This document shows, one piece after another, positions 30,297-40,916 of a stretch of DNA of 64,000 bases. Source of the stretch: Sphingomonadaceae bacterium (GTDB lineage Bacteria; Pseudomonadota; Alphaproteobacteria; Sphingomonadales; Sphingomonadaceae); contig JANWWL010000009.1 in the NCBI GenBank assembly GCA_025056155.1, positions 140,791 through 204,790 of the forward strand. Reading direction: 5' to 3'. Under the pieces are notes generated by a model. That model did not search any database. It was not told where the DNA came from and was given only the letters and a program-made list of their open reading frames with translations. The position numbers were made by a program, and so were the translations under genes. The stretch's first letter is position 1. Each line of letters starts with the position of its first letter.

Positions 30297-31093
30297 CGCT
30301 CCCGCGGGTGCTGGCCATCGGCGGTTCGGACTCAGGGGGCGGTGCGGGCATCCAGGCGGACGTGAAGACCATCCTGGCTTCAGGCGGCTTCGCCGCGACC
30401 GCCGTGACGGCCGTGACCGCCCAGGACACGATCGGGGTCGAGGCCGTCCATGCCGTGCCCCCGGACGTGGTGGCCGCCCAGATCCGCTTGGTGCTGGCCG
30501 ACCTCGGGGCCGACGCGGTCAAGACCGGCATGCTGGGGGATGCCGCCATCGTGGGGGCCGTGGCGGATGCCCTGGCGGGCTTCACGGGCCCCCTGGTGGT
30601 CGATCCCGTCATGGTGGCCAAGGGTGGGGCGCCGCTGCTCGCCCCGGAGGCCGTGCCGGTGCTGTGCGACCGGCTGATCGCCCGCGCCACGGTCGTGACC
30701 CCCAACGTCCCCGAGCTCGAGGCACTGCTGGACCTGACCATCGCGGACGAGGCGGACCTGCTGCTGGCGGCCCAGGAACTCTTGACGCTCGGGCCTCAGG
30801 CCGTGCTCGCCAAGGGCGGGCATCTTGAAGGCGCGGAGGTGGCGGACTGGCTCGTCACGCGCGACGGCCAGCGCCGCTTCGCTTCGCCCCGCATCGCCTC
30901 GCGGCACACCCATGGCACGGGCTGCACGCTGGCCAGCGCGCTCGCCACGAGCCTGGCCGCCGGCCGGCCGCTCGAGGAAGCGGTGGTTGAAGCGCGCGCG
31001 TTCGTGGCGCAGGCGATCCACCATGCGCCCGGGCTTGGCCGCGGCCACGGGCCCTTGGGCCACGGCTGGCCGCTCGCCTCCACCCGAACCTGA
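30293..31093 (+). CDS. thiD: Hydroxymethylpyrimidine/phosphomethylpyrimidine kinase
   Basis: This 266-residue ribokinase-fold enzyme phosphorylates HMP and HMP-P in thiamine synthesis. It shows the start motif [27 protein letters not shown], and the catalytic [12 protein letters not shown] anion hole near residue 207. The start is GTG in a GTGA overlap with glmM. No other thiamine genes or TPP riboswitch are nearby. Confidence 0.94.
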
Positions 31094-31105
31094 GGTGGGC
31101 GGGGC

Positions 31106-31672
31106 ATGGGGATCGTCTTTGGCGTGGACGAGGTGGGGCGCGGGCCGCTCGCCGGCCCGGTGCTGGCCGCGGCCGTGTGCTGGTGGGTGCCGGTGGAGGG
31201 CGTGCGAGACTCTAAGGCGCTGCGGGCCTCCGCCCGCGAACGCCTCGCGGTCGCCATCCGGCGGGCCTGCCCCGTGGCGCTGGGCGCGGCTTCGGCGCGC
31301 GAGATCGACCGGCGGGGCGTTCTCGAGGCGTCGCTCGAGGCCATGGCGCGGGCCGTGGCACGGCTCGTCCGCCAGGTGGGCCCGCCCGATCTCGTGCTGG
31401 TCGACGGCGACCGGTTGCCGCCGCTCACCTTTCCCGCCCGCGCCGTCGTGCGCGGCGATGCCCGCGAGCCCGCGATTGCCGCCGCTTCGATCGTGGCCAA
31501 GGTGGCCCGCGACCGCCTGATGGTGCGGCTGGGGGCGGCGGACCCGCGATTCGGTTTCGAAGTGCACAAGGGCTATCCCACGGCCCGCCATCTGGCGGCC
31601 CTGGCCGTCCACGGGCCCGGGCCCCATCACCGCCGCTCGTTCCATCCCGTCCGCTCGTTCCTCGTCACGTGA
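31106..31672 (+). CDS. rnhB: Ribonuclease HII
   Basis: This 188-residue enzyme removes ribonucleotides from DNA. The catalytic acids are visible in GVDEVGRGPLAGPV (DE pair at the start), VDGDRLPP and VARDRLM, and the C-terminal KGYPTARHLAALAVHGPGPHHRRSF is typical. It follows thiD by 12 nt and precedes ccrM by 151 nt. Confidence 0.95.
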   Translation: MGIVFGVDEVGRGPLAGPVLAAAVCWWVPVEGVRDSKALRASARERLAVAIRRACPVALGAASAREIDRRGVLEASLEAMARAVARLVRQVGPPDLVLVDGDRLPPLTFPARAVVRGDAREPAIAAASIVAKVARDRLMVRLGAADPRFGFEVHKGYPTARHLAALAVHGPGPHHRRSFHPVRSFLVT

Positions 31673-31718
31673 GTCCTGGGGGCCACACCTCCACATCTTG
31701 AGGAGGGCGAACGGCTCG

Positions 31719-32891
<1,173 letters not shown>

Positions 32892-32899
32892 GCGGGTTG

Positions 32900-32912
32900 C
32901 GTTGATATAACG
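32900..32912. promoter_or_regulatory. AT-rich palindrome, candidate Zur operator upstream of the zinc receptor
   Basis: CGTT, five nt, AACG forms an imperfect inverted repeat 41 nt before the receptor ATG, in a locally AT-rich pocket of very GC-rich DNA. It overlaps TATAAC (32906-32911), a five-of-six match to a -10 box. The position would let a repressor block transcription. Zur control is inferred from the downstream gene. Confidence 0.4.
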
Positions 32913-32952
32913 TCACCTCTATCCCGGCGCTTCCACGCTCCGGAGGCTTGCC

Positions 32953-35004
32953 ATGCGCGCCCTGATCGTCCCCGTCCTGCTGCTCGGTGTCCCGGTCGCG
33001 GCCCAGCCCAAGGCGCCCCACTTCGGCCTGCCGCCCGACATCGTCGTGACCGCCCCCTATCCCCGCGACCTGCTGTTCGTCCTGTCGGGCGTTTCCATCG
33101 TGACGGAAGACGAGCTGGCGCGGATCGTGCGCCCCACCGTCGGCGAGACGCTGGCCCGGCTGCCGGGCGTCTCGTCGACCTTCTTCGGCCCCGGCGCGGC
33201 CGCACCCGTCCTGCGGGGTCTGCAGGGCCAGCGCGTGCGCGTGCTGACGGACGGCATCGGCACCTTCGACGTCTCGGCCACGTCACCCGACCATGCCGTG
33301 GCCTTGTCGCCCTTCGCGGCCGAGCGGATCGAAGTGATCCGCGGGCCCGAGGTCCTGCTCTATGGCGCCAACGCCATCGGGGGCGTCGTCAACGCCTACG
33401 ACCGGCGGATCCCGCGCGGCCGGCCCGAGGGCGGATTCCATCTGGACGCGCTGGCGGGGATCGCTTCGGCCGCCCGCGAGGCCCGGGCGGGCGGCAGCCT
33501 CGACCTGGCGCTGGGCCCCCGCCTCGTGGCCCACGTGGACGGCACGTTCCTCAACGCGCGCGACCTGCGTACGGGGGGCTTCGTCTTCTCCCGCCCGGTC
33601 CGCGCCGAGGCCGAGGAGGAGGGGCTCGACCCCGATGACCACGCACGCCGCGGCCGGATCCCCAACACGGCCGTGCGCGCCTTTGACGTGGCGGGTGGCC
33701 TGTCGTGGAGCTCGGGCACCGGCGCCTCAGCCGGCCTCTCGCTGGCGCGCTTCGAAAGCCGTTACGGCATACCCAACCGGCTCGCGTTCGGGCACGACCA
33801 CCATGGCCATCACGACCGGGAAGACCATCACGCGCACGAGGACATCCGCCTCGATCTGCGCCAGACTCGGCTAGACGGCCGGGTCGAGGTGCCCTTGGGC
33901 GGCGTCTTCGAGCGGCTGCGCCTGCGCGGCGGCTTTGCCGACTATGCTCACGACGAGCTGGAGAAGGACGGCACGGTCGGCACGCGCTTCCTCTCGGACG
34001 GTGGCGAGCTGCGGGCCGAACTGGTGCAGCGCGAGCGGAGCGGTTGGAAGGGGGCGAGCGGCCTTCAGTTCCTCGCCCGCCGGCTCGATGCCCAGGGCGA
34101 GGAAGCCTACATCCCGGAAAATCATATCCGGCAGGTGGGGCTGTTCACCCTGCAGGAATTCGATCTGGGGGCCTTCAAGGTGGAGGCGGCCGGACGCTTC
34201 GAGCATGCCCGGGTCCGCTCAAAGGTGCGCCCGTTTGCGCGGGGCTTCTCGGCGCTGTCGGCTTCGGTGGGAGCTTCGGTGCCCGTGGCGCCCGGTGCGC
34301 GCGCGGGCCTGTCGTTCACCCACGCCGAGCGCGCGCCGTCGGCGGAGGAGCTTCTGTCCGACGGTCCCCACCTTGCCACCCAGGCCTTCGAGGTGGGCGA
34401 TCCCGACCTTGGCAAGGAACGTTCGAACGGGCTCGAGGCGACGCTTCGGGGCCGCGGCGAAGGCTGGCGGGCCGAGCTCGCCCTGTTCCACACCCGCTTC
34501 GGCCGGTTCATCGCCCTCGAACCCACGGGCGAGGAAGAGGATGAGCTGCCGGTCTTCGCCTATCGGGGCAAGAAGGCTCGGTTCACGGGGCTCGAACTCG
34601 ATGCCGAGGCGCGCCTTGCCGGCGGGGGCTGGGGCGAACTGCGCGGGGGGGTGCTCCTCGACTGGGTGCGGGCCACCCTCGAAGGGGGCGAGCCGGCCCC
34701 CCAGATCCCGCCGTTGCGGGTCTTGGCCTATCTGAAAGGCGAACGCGCTCACCTGAGCGCTCGGGTGGAGGTCGAGCGGGTGACTCGGCAGGACCGCGTG
34801 GCCCAATTCGAGGGGCCGACCGACGGCTGGACGATGTTGAACCTTGCGCTGGCCTGGCGGCCCTGGGGCGACCGCGACCGCGTCGTCCTTCTGGAAGCCC
34901 AGAACCTGACCGACGTGGAAGCGCGCCGGCACGCAAGCCTCCTTAGGGACTTCGCTCCGCTGGCCGGCCGCGACGTCCGGCTGTCGGTCCGCCTCGGCTT
35001 CTAG
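32953..35004 (+). CDS. znuD: TonB-dependent outer-membrane receptor, ZnuD-like zinc receptor
   Basis: This 683-residue beta-barrel receptor has a signal peptide (LIVPVLLLGVPVAAQ), a plug domain with LARLPGVSSTFFGPGAAAPVLRG and IEVIRGPEVLLYGANAIGGVVN, and a C-terminal strand ending in Phe. A loop at about residues 280-296 carries eight His in 15 residues (HDHHGHHDREDHHAH), the mark of ZnuD zinc receptors, in which such a loop captures zinc. It converges on ychF with a 3-nt gap. Zinc is inferred from the loop; nickel or another divalent metal is possible. Confidence 0.85.
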   Translation: MRALIVPVLLLGVPVAAQPKAPHFGLPPDIVVTAPYPRDLLFVLSGVSIVTEDELARIVRPTVGETLARLPGVSSTFFGPGAAAPVLRGLQGQRVRVLTDGIGTFDVSATSPDHAVALSPFAAERIEVIRGPEVLLYGANAIGGVVNAYDRRIPRGRPEGGFHLDALAGIASAAREARAGGSLDLALGPRLVAHVDGTFLNARDLRTGGFVFSRPVRAEAEEEGLDPDDHARRGRIPNTAVRAFDVAGGLSWSSGTGASAGLSLARFESRYGIPNRLAFGHDHHGHHDREDHHAHEDIRLDLRQTRLDGRVEVPLGGVFERLRLRGGFADYAHDELEKDGTVGTRFLSDGGELRAELVQRERSGWKGASGLQFLARRLDAQGEEAYIPENHIRQVGLFTLQEFDLGAFKVEAAGRFEHARVRSKVRPFARGFSALSASVGASVPVAPGARAGLSFTHAERAPSAEELLSDGPHLATQAFEVGDPDLGKERSNGLEATLRGRGEGWRAELALFHTRFGRFIALEPTGEEEDELPVFAYRGKKARFTGLELDAEARLAGGGWGELRGGVLLDWVRATLEGGEPAPQIPPLRVLAYLKGERAHLSARVEVERVTRQDRVAQFEGPTDGWTMLNLALAWRPWGDRDRVVLLEAQNLTDVEARRHASLLRDFAPLAGRDVRLSVRLGF

Positions 35005-35007
35005 ACC

Positions 35008-36108
35008 TCAAGCACCGTGCAGGATGTGCAGGATGTCGCCGTCCTTGACCACATAGCCGCGGCCCTCGGCGCGCAGGCGGCCGGCCTCCCGGGCCCGGGC
35101 TTCGCCGCCCAAGGCCACGTAGTCGGCAAAGCTCACCACCTCGGCCCGGATGAAGCGAGCTTCGAAGTCGGAGTGGATGACGCCGGCGGCCTCGCCAGCC
35201 GTAGCCCCGCGCCGCACCGTCCAGGCCCGCGTTTCCTTGGGGCCGGCCGTGAAGAACGTCACGAGGTCGAGGAGGGCATGGGCCGCCTGCACCACGCGGG
35301 CGAGGCCGGTTTCCTGAAGCCCCAGCTCGGCAAGGAACGCGGAACGCTCCGAGGGGCTCAAGCGCGCGATCTGAGATTCGATTTCGGCTGAGACGACGAC
35401 GGCGCCCGCCCCTTCCCGTTCCGCCATGCGGGCCACGGCCTGCGACCAGGCGTTGCCGGTGGCGGCGGCCGCTTCGTCCACGTTGCAGACGTAGAGCACC
35501 GGCCGGGTGGTGAGGAGCTGGGCGGTCTTGAGCACCCGGGCTTCCTCGGCGTCGCGGGGCTTGGCCTCGCGCGCCGGCCGGCCGGCCTGCAACAGTTCGA
35601 GCGCTTCCCCCAGGATGCGGGCGGCGGGCTGCGCCAGCCGGTCGCCGGCGCGGGCTTTCTTGAGGAGTGCGGGCACGCGCCGCTCGAGGCTTTCGAGGTC
35701 CGCCAGCATCAGTTCGGTGTTGACCGTCGCGGCGTCGGCCAACGGGTCGACCCGGCCCTCGACATGGGTGACGTCCGGGCTCTCGAAGCAGCGCAGCACG
35801 TGCGCGATGGCGTCCACCTCCCGGATGTGGGCCAGGAACCGGTTGCCCAGGCCCTCGCCCTGGGCCGCGCCGCGCACGAGACCGGCGATGTCCACGAACG
35901 AGAGTTGGGTGGGCACGATGCGGGCCGAACCGGCGATGGCTGCGATCGTTGCCAGCCGGGGGTCGGGCACGTCCACTTGGCCCACGTTCGGTTCGATCGT
36001 GCAGAAGGGATAGTTCGCGGCCTGGGCGGCGGCCGTCTCGGTAAGCGCGTTGAAGAGCGTGGACTTGCCCACGTTGGGCAAGCCCACGATGCCCACCCTA
36101 AGGCCCAT
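35008..36108 (-). CDS. ychF: Redox-regulated ATPase YchF (OBG family)
   Basis: This 366-residue P-loop protein of the OBG group binds ATP rather than GTP. GLPNVGKSTLFNAL at residue 8 is the P-loop, FVDIAGLVRGA the G3 loop, and NVDE stands in place of NKxD, as expected for YchF. The C-terminal TGS domain ends with GYVVKDGDILHILHGA. It overlaps the end of pth by 11 nt. Confidence 0.96.
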   Translation of the reverse strand: MGLRVGIVGLPNVGKSTLFNALTETAAAQAANYPFCTIEPNVGQVDVPDPRLATIAAIAGSARIVPTQLSFVDIAGLVRGAAQGEGLGNRFLAHIREVDAIAHVLRCFESPDVTHVEGRVDPLADAATVNTELMLADLESLERRVPALLKKARAGDRLAQPAARILGEALELLQAGRPAREAKPRDAEEARVLKTAQLLTTRPVLYVCNVDEAAAATGNAWSQAVARMAEREGAGAVVVSAEIESQIARLSPSERSAFLAELGLQETGLARVVQAAHALLDLVTFFTAGPKETRAWTVRRGATAGEAAGVIHSDFEARFIRAEVVSFADYVALGGEARAREAGRLRAEGRGYVVKDGDILHILHGA

Positions 36109-36682
36109 GGGCGCCTTCCCGCTGGCGCAGCGCCACGTCGCTCATGAACCGTTCCGTATGCCCGGCGGCCAACAGGGGGGCGAGGTGCGCCAAGTCTTCC
36201 AACAGCCGGTCCAGGGCGGGGCGCAGGGCCTTGTCCCAGGGGGACAGCACATAGCCCGTCACGCGGGCCCGGTCGCCCGGGTGGCCGATGCCGATGCGCA
36301 CCCGCCAGTAGCCAGGCCCGACCAGCCGATCGATGGACTTGAGCCCGTTGTGCCCGGCATGCCCACCCCCGCGCTTCACCTTCACACGCAAGGGTTCCAG
36401 ATCGAGCTCGTCGTGGAACACCACCAAGGCCTCGGGGCTCAGCTTCAGCCACCGCAACGCCTCGGCCACCGACCGGCCGCTTTCGTTCATGAAGGTCTGG
36501 GGCTTGAGCAGCGACACCCGCTCATCGCCCAGGCGACCGTCGCTCACCAGGCCCTGGAACCGCGCGCGCCAGGGCGGAAAGCCATGGACCCGGTGGATGG
36601 AGTCCACCGCCTCGAAGCCCACGTTGTGGCGATCCCGGGCATGCTCCGGGCCAGGGTTCCCCAGCCCGGCGAACAGGCGCAT
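36098..36682 (-). CDS. pth: Peptidyl-tRNA hydrolase
   Basis: This 194-residue enzyme frees tRNA from prematurely released peptides. It has GLGNPGPEHARDRHNVGFEAVD with the conserved Asn and catalytic His region near the start, the LLKPQTFMNESGRSV motif, HDELDL and GGGHAGHNGLKSI. It is 7 nt after rplY and overlaps ychF, the standard alphaproteobacterial trio. Confidence 0.96.
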   Translation of the reverse strand: MRLFAGLGNPGPEHARDRHNVGFEAVDSIHRVHGFPPWRARFQGLVSDGRLGDERVSLLKPQTFMNESGRSVAEALRWLKLSPEALVVFHDELDLEPLRVKVKRGGGHAGHNGLKSIDRLVGPGYWRVRIGIGHPGDRARVTGYVLSPWDKALRPALDRLLEDLAHLAPLLAAGHTERFMSDVALRQREGAHGP

Positions 36683-36689
36683 CGAAAGC

Positions 36690-37298
36690 TCAGCCTTGGC
36701 CCGACGCCCCCTCGGCCGCTTCCTCTGCCTTGAGCCCCGACGGCGCCACGATGGTGGCGATCGTGAAGTCGCGCTCGATGGTGGGGCGCACGCGCGGGGG
36801 CAAGGTCACGGCCGAGATGTGGATCGACTGGCCCAGGTCGAATCCCGCCAGGTCGACCGTGATGTCGTCCGGAATGGCCTCGGCCGGGCACTGCAGCTCG
36901 ATTTCGTGGCGGACCACGTTCAAGACGCCCCCCCGCTTGAGGCCAGGGCAGGCTTCTTCGTGCACGAAGCGGACGGGCACCAGCACCGTCACGGTCGAGG
37001 CCTCGCTCACGCGCAGAAAGTCGGCGTGGATGGGCCGGTCGGTCACCACGTGGAATTGCACGTCGCGCGGGATGGTGCGGTGGACGGTGTCGCCTACGGC
37101 GATGTCGATCACGGAGTTCATGAAGCGGCCGCCGGCCAGCTGTTTCACGAGCAGTCGCTCCTCGATGGCGATGGGCAGCGGGGGCTGGCCGCCACCATAG
37201 ATCACGGCCGGCACCCGGCCTTGCCGGCGCATCGCGCGGGAGGCTCCCTTGCCCACCTTGGCGCGCGCTTCCGCCGGCAGCGTCAGCACGTCGGTCAT
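36690..37298 (-). CDS. rplY: 50S ribosomal protein L25/general stress protein Ctc
   Basis: This 202-residue protein is the long (Ctc) form of L25, with a 5S rRNA-binding N-terminal domain ([26 protein letters not shown]) and an extra C-terminal beta domain ending in an Ala/Glu-rich tail. GGAGAGACGC precedes the ATG. It is the first gene of rplY-pth-ychF. Confidence 0.95.
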   Translation of the reverse strand: MTDVLTLPAEARAKVGKGASRAMRRQGRVPAVIYGGGQPPLPIAIEERLLVKQLAGGRFMNSVIDIAVGDTVHRTIPRDVQFHVVTDRPIHADFLRVSEASTVTVLVPVRFVHEEACPGLKRGGVLNVVRHEIELQCPAEAIPDDITVDLAGFDLGQSIHISAVTLPPRVRPTIERDFTIATIVAPSGLKAEEAAEGASGQG

Positions 37299-37386
37299 GC
37301 GTCTCTCCAGGCTTGACCCGGCGCCTCCAGGGTGCGGCCGGGTCGCCGGCGACTAGGCGAAGCGAGGGACGGGCGCAACGGGCCGG

Positions 37387-37415
37387 ATTAGATTGCGCAT
37401 GCGAGGCAGACGCAA
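37387..37415 (-). promoter_or_regulatory. Candidate housekeeping promoter for rplY-pth-ychF
   Basis: On the minus strand TTGCGT (37415-37410) is followed after 17 nt by TCTAAT (37392-37387), five of six bases of the -10 consensus. The predicted start of transcription near 37380 gives a leader of about 80 nt. The arms ATTGCG and CGCAAT also form an inverted repeat around the spacer. Confidence 0.45.
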
Positions 37416-37456
37416 TTCCATCTTGCACGCCGCAGGCGCGGACGCTACCGACGAGC

Positions 37457-37471
37457 TGAGAAGCATTCTCA
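37457..37471. promoter_or_regulatory. Fur-box-like palindrome upstream of the FecA-like receptor
   Basis: TGAGAA, three nt, TTCTCA is a perfect 6-bp inverted repeat 21 nt before the receptor GTG. It differs by one or two bases from common Fur/iron-box forms such as TGAGAATCATTCTCA. Iron-dependent repression of the receptor by a Fur or Irr-type protein is the natural reading. Confidence 0.6.
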
Positions 37472-37492
37472 ATAGCAGAGGGGGATCGTCAC

Positions 37493-39760
37493 GTGCCCAA
37501 CCGCCTCGTCACCTGGCTCGCGACCCTGGCCGGTGCCCCCGCCCTCGCCGCACCCGAACCCGGTGACCCCGCCGCTCTCGCCGAAGCGGCGCTCGCCCCC
37601 TATCCCGACATCCTCGTCATCGGCGCGCCCGAGCGCCTCTTCGACATCTCGGGCTCGGCCGCCATCGTCGGCCCTGAAGACCTCCGCCGGCAGCGCCCCT
37701 TCACGGTGAACGAGGCGCTGCGCCAGGTGCCGGGCCTGTTCCCCCGCGACGAGGAAGGCGCCGGCGCCCGCCCCAACATCGGCATTCGGGGCCTCAACCC
37801 CACCCGTTCCACCAAGGTGTTGCTGCTCGAAGACGGGATCCCGCTTGCCTTCGCGCCCTATGGCGACAACGCCTCCTACTACCACCCGCCGCTCGAGCGC
37901 TTCGACCGGATCGAGGTGCTGAAAGGGGCCGCCCAGGTGCGCTTCGGGCCGCAGACGATCGGCGGCGTCGTCAACTACATCACCCCGCCGCTGCCCGACC
38001 GGTGGGGGGCGCAGCTCGCCGCCCAGGGTGGGAACCTGGGCACCTGGATGATCGATGGTCGCATCGGCGGCCCCCTCCTGAAGGGTGCGGTGCTGTTGCA
38101 CGCCAACCACAAGGAGACGGATGGTGCGCGCGCCAACCAGCGCCTGCGCTTTACCGACCTGTTCCTCAAGGCCGGCTGGGAGCTGGGGGAAGCTCAGGCC
38201 CTGACGGTCAAGCTGTCCCGCTTCGCCGAAAACAGCCAGGTCACCTACTCAGGCCTTCGCCGCGACGAGTTCGCCGCCGATCCCCGGCAGAACCCCTTCG
38301 TGAACGACCGGTTCGACACCGAGCGCTGGGGTGCGACCCTCGCCCACCTGTTCCGCATCTCCCCCGGCCTCGAGCTTCGCACCCACGCCTACTATTTCCG
38401 CTTCGACCGCGACTGGTGGCGCCAGTCCTCGAATTCGAACCAGCGGCCGAACGACGCGTCGGATCCCGCCTGCGGGGGCATGGCCAACCTGAATGCGACC
38501 TGCGGCAACGAAGGCCGCCTCAGAAGCTATGACACCTGGGGTCTCGAAAGCCGCCTCACCTTGGAACACGCAACGGCCTTGGGCGGCCGGGTCGGCGGGG
38601 AGACGGAGGTCGGCCTGCGCTTCCACTGGGAGGACCAATACCGCCGGCAATGGAACGGCGACACGCCGCGCGCTCGGGTGCCCGGCACGTCGGTCAACGC
38701 CGGGGTGCGCGAGAACAACGAGCGCTACGCACGGGCTTTCTCGGGATTTGTCCAGTCGCGCCTCGACTTCGGGCGATGGTCGCTCATCCCGGGTGTGCGC
38801 GGCGAAGTGGTCGAGTTCCGCCGCGTAAACTTGCCCGTCGACGTTCTCGTGGGCGGCCGGCCGTCGGGAGCGCAGACCGCCCGCAGCGAGGCCGAAACCC
38901 GGCTCGCCAAGGTCATTCCGGGTTTCGGCGTCACCGTCGCGGTGACCGACCGGCTGGTGGCCTATGGCGGCGTCCACCGCGGCTTTGCGCCGCCGCGCGT
39001 GGAAGACATCCTCACGCTCACGGGTGGCACCGTCGACCTCGATCCCGAATTGTCGTGGAACGGCGAAGCGGGGGTGCGGGGGGCGCCCGTCCCGGGCCTG
39101 TTTCTGGACGCCACCTTCTTCGCCATGGACTTCGAGAACCAGATCGTTCCGGCCTCGGTCGCGGGCGGGGTGGGGGCCACGCTCACCTCGGCCGGCCGCA
39201 CCGTCCACCGCGGAGCGGAACTCGCGCTTCGCGTGTCGAGCGTGGAAGCTCGCCTGACCCGCGGCACCGACCTGTTCGCCCGCGCTGCGCTCACTTGGGT
39301 GCCCATGGCCCGCTACGCCTCAACCCGGATCACCACACCGCCCTGCTTCGACGGGCGCACCCCCGGCACGCCGGTCGCCACGGGCGCCGGGCCCCGGCCG
39401 TGCGGCGTGCCGTTCGATGCGAACGGCAACCGCCTGCCCTACGCGCCGGAATGGTTGCTCGACGCCGCCCTGGGCGTCGCCCACGGGGGTCTCACCGCCC
39501 AGGTCGAATTCGTGGGTCAGGGGGCGATGTTCGGCGACGACGTGAACCTCATCCCCGTCACGCCCGATGGGCAGCGGGGGCGCATCGACGGATGGGTGCA
39601 AATCAACCTGGCGGCGAGCTACGCGCCCGACGGCCGTCGTTGGGAGGTCTTCGCCACGGTCAAGAACCTGGCCGACCGGCTCGTGGTCGTCGACCGGGTG
39701 CGCGGCATACTGCCGGGGTTGCCGCGGCTCGTGCAGGCCGGCGCCCGGCTGCGCTTCTAG
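37493..39760 (+). CDS. TonB-dependent receptor, FecA-like siderophore or ferric-citrate receptor
   Basis: This 755-residue receptor has a signal peptide (WLATLAGAPALA), a plug with EALRQVPGLFPRDEEGAGARPNIGIRG and IEVLKGAAQVRFGPQTIGGVVNYI, and a barrel ending in Phe. The RPNIGIRGLNPTRS segment resembles FecA-type receptors. No N-terminal signalling domain is present, so it does not act through a FecR/FecI pair. GTG start with GAGGGG eight nt upstream. Its stop overlaps the end of the convergent TraB-like gene by 4 nt. Confidence 0.85.
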   Translation: MPNRLVTWLATLAGAPALAAPEPGDPAALAEAALAPYPDILVIGAPERLFDISGSAAIVGPEDLRRQRPFTVNEALRQVPGLFPRDEEGAGARPNIGIRGLNPTRSTKVLLLEDGIPLAFAPYGDNASYYHPPLERFDRIEVLKGAAQVRFGPQTIGGVVNYITPPLPDRWGAQLAAQGGNLGTWMIDGRIGGPLLKGAVLLHANHKETDGARANQRLRFTDLFLKAGWELGEAQALTVKLSRFAENSQVTYSGLRRDEFAADPRQNPFVNDRFDTERWGATLAHLFRISPGLELRTHAYYFRFDRDWWRQSSNSNQRPNDASDPACGGMANLNATCGNEGRLRSYDTWGLESRLTLEHATALGGRVGGETEVGLRFHWEDQYRRQWNGDTPRARVPGTSVNAGVRENNERYARAFSGFVQSRLDFGRWSLIPGVRGEVVEFRRVNLPVDVLVGGRPSGAQTARSEAETRLAKVIPGFGVTVAVTDRLVAYGGVHRGFAPPRVEDILTLTGGTVDLDPELSWNGEAGVRGAPVPGLFLDATFFAMDFENQIVPASVAGGVGATLTSAGRTVHRGAELALRVSSVEARLTRGTDLFARAALTWVPMARYASTRITTPPCFDGRTPGTPVATGAGPRPCGVPFDANGNRLPYAPEWLLDAALGVAHGGLTAQVEFVGQGAMFGDDVNLIPVTPDGQRGRIDGWVQINLAASYAPDGRRWEVFATVKNLADRLVVVDRVRGILPGLPRLVQAGARLRF

Positions 39761-40725
39761 AAGGATCGGCGCCGCCGCGGGCCGGGGGCCGGCTCGGCCG
39801 CCCGCTCGGGCCGAAGGCCTCGTCGTTCGAGCTCCGCAAGCAGGCTGCCCGGCCCCACCAGGTGGCCTGCGCCCACGGCCAGGAAGACTCGGCCGGGCCG
39901 GGCCATCCGGCGGGCGATCCAGTCGGCCCAGCGCACGTTCCGGTCGAACAGCAGCATCTGCCGCAGCATGGGCGACGCTTCGAGGGCCTTGTTGATGCGC
40001 CGCTCGAGCGCCTCGGTCCGGCCGGCGAGCCAGTCGGCCAGCAGCGTCTCGAGGTCGGCCCGGGCGTTCGGCAGCTCCTCCAGCGTGGCCACCAGGAACG
40101 CCCGCTGTTCGGCCTCGGGCAAGGCCTTGAAATAGCCGAGCTGTTCCTCGGGCGTCTCGAGGCCGGTGGTCGGGATGGATCGCAAGGCCGCCCGCGCGGC
40201 CAGCACGGCTTCCGCCCCCGTCGCGGGATCAAAGCCGGCGGCCAGGGCGGCCAGGTTGGAAAGGGTAAGGGCCACGTACCACGTGTCGAAGGCGTCGAGA
40301 TCGCCTGCTCCAAGGCGCCGGACGGCATCGGCGAGCTCCCCCGCCCGCTCAGGGGGTACCCGCTGGGCCAAGGGGCGGGGGGTCGGCGAGCGCGCCATCC
40401 GGAGCGTCAGCCCCATGAGGGCCGTCGGGTCGCTGGGCACCAGCGCTTCCAGCACGAGCTCGTCGGCGGCGTCGAGGGCGGCCACCAAGGGCGGGCGGAA
40501 CCAACCCACCCCCCGCGGCAGGGCATGGACGGTGCCGAACAGGTGTACGACCGTGTCGGCATCCCTAACCACCCACAGGGCGGGGGCCACGAGCCTCGGC
40601 TGGGCCGCGGGGCGCGCGCTGCCGGGCGCGATCGCAAGGACCAGGGCCACCCCAAGCGCCAGGAGCCCGCGGGCTACGGCCCTTAAGCGGCCCAGGCGCA
40701 GGGCGCGTGGGTGGCAACTCGGCAC
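39757..40725 (-). CDS. TraB/GumN family protein
   Basis: This protein of about 322 residues has a hydrophobic signal segment (GLLALGVALVLAIAPG) and the TraB/GumN fold, with VVHLFGTVHALPRGVGW near the start, ETPEEQLGYFKALP, and FLAVGAGHLVGPGSLLAELERRG at the end. The two conserved GxxH motifs suggest a metal-dependent hydrolase related to the Tiki peptidases, but no substrate is known in bacteria. GTG at 40725 is the likeliest start; there is no ATG before the signal segment. Confidence 0.78.
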   Translation of the reverse strand: MPSCHPRALRLGRLRAVARGLLALGVALVLAIAPGSARPAAQPRLVAPALWVVRDADTVVHLFGTVHALPRGVGWFRPPLVAALDAADELVLEALVPSDPTALMGLTLRMARSPTPRPLAQRVPPERAGELADAVRRLGAGDLDAFDTWYVALTLSNLAALAAGFDPATGAEAVLAARAALRSIPTTGLETPEEQLGYFKALPEAEQRAFLVATLEELPNARADLETLLADWLAGRTEALERRINKALEASPMLRQMLLFDRNVRWADWIARRMARPGRVFLAVGAGHLVGPGSLLAELERRGLRPERAAEPAPGPRRRRSF

Positions 40726-40916
40726 GCGCCAGCGAGCGCCACCAACCGATGCGTGCGGGCTCGGGCGGGGGGCGTGCGGCGCCGACGACGGGACCCCGCC
40801 CGCCCGCCGACCCGAGGGCCGGGGACGATTCGGGGATGCCACGCGTTCAGGCCCACCCCGGCGACTTTCGGCCGCTCGCCCGGCCGCGGCCCACCCGACC
40901 GCGCCGGATCCTCGCT

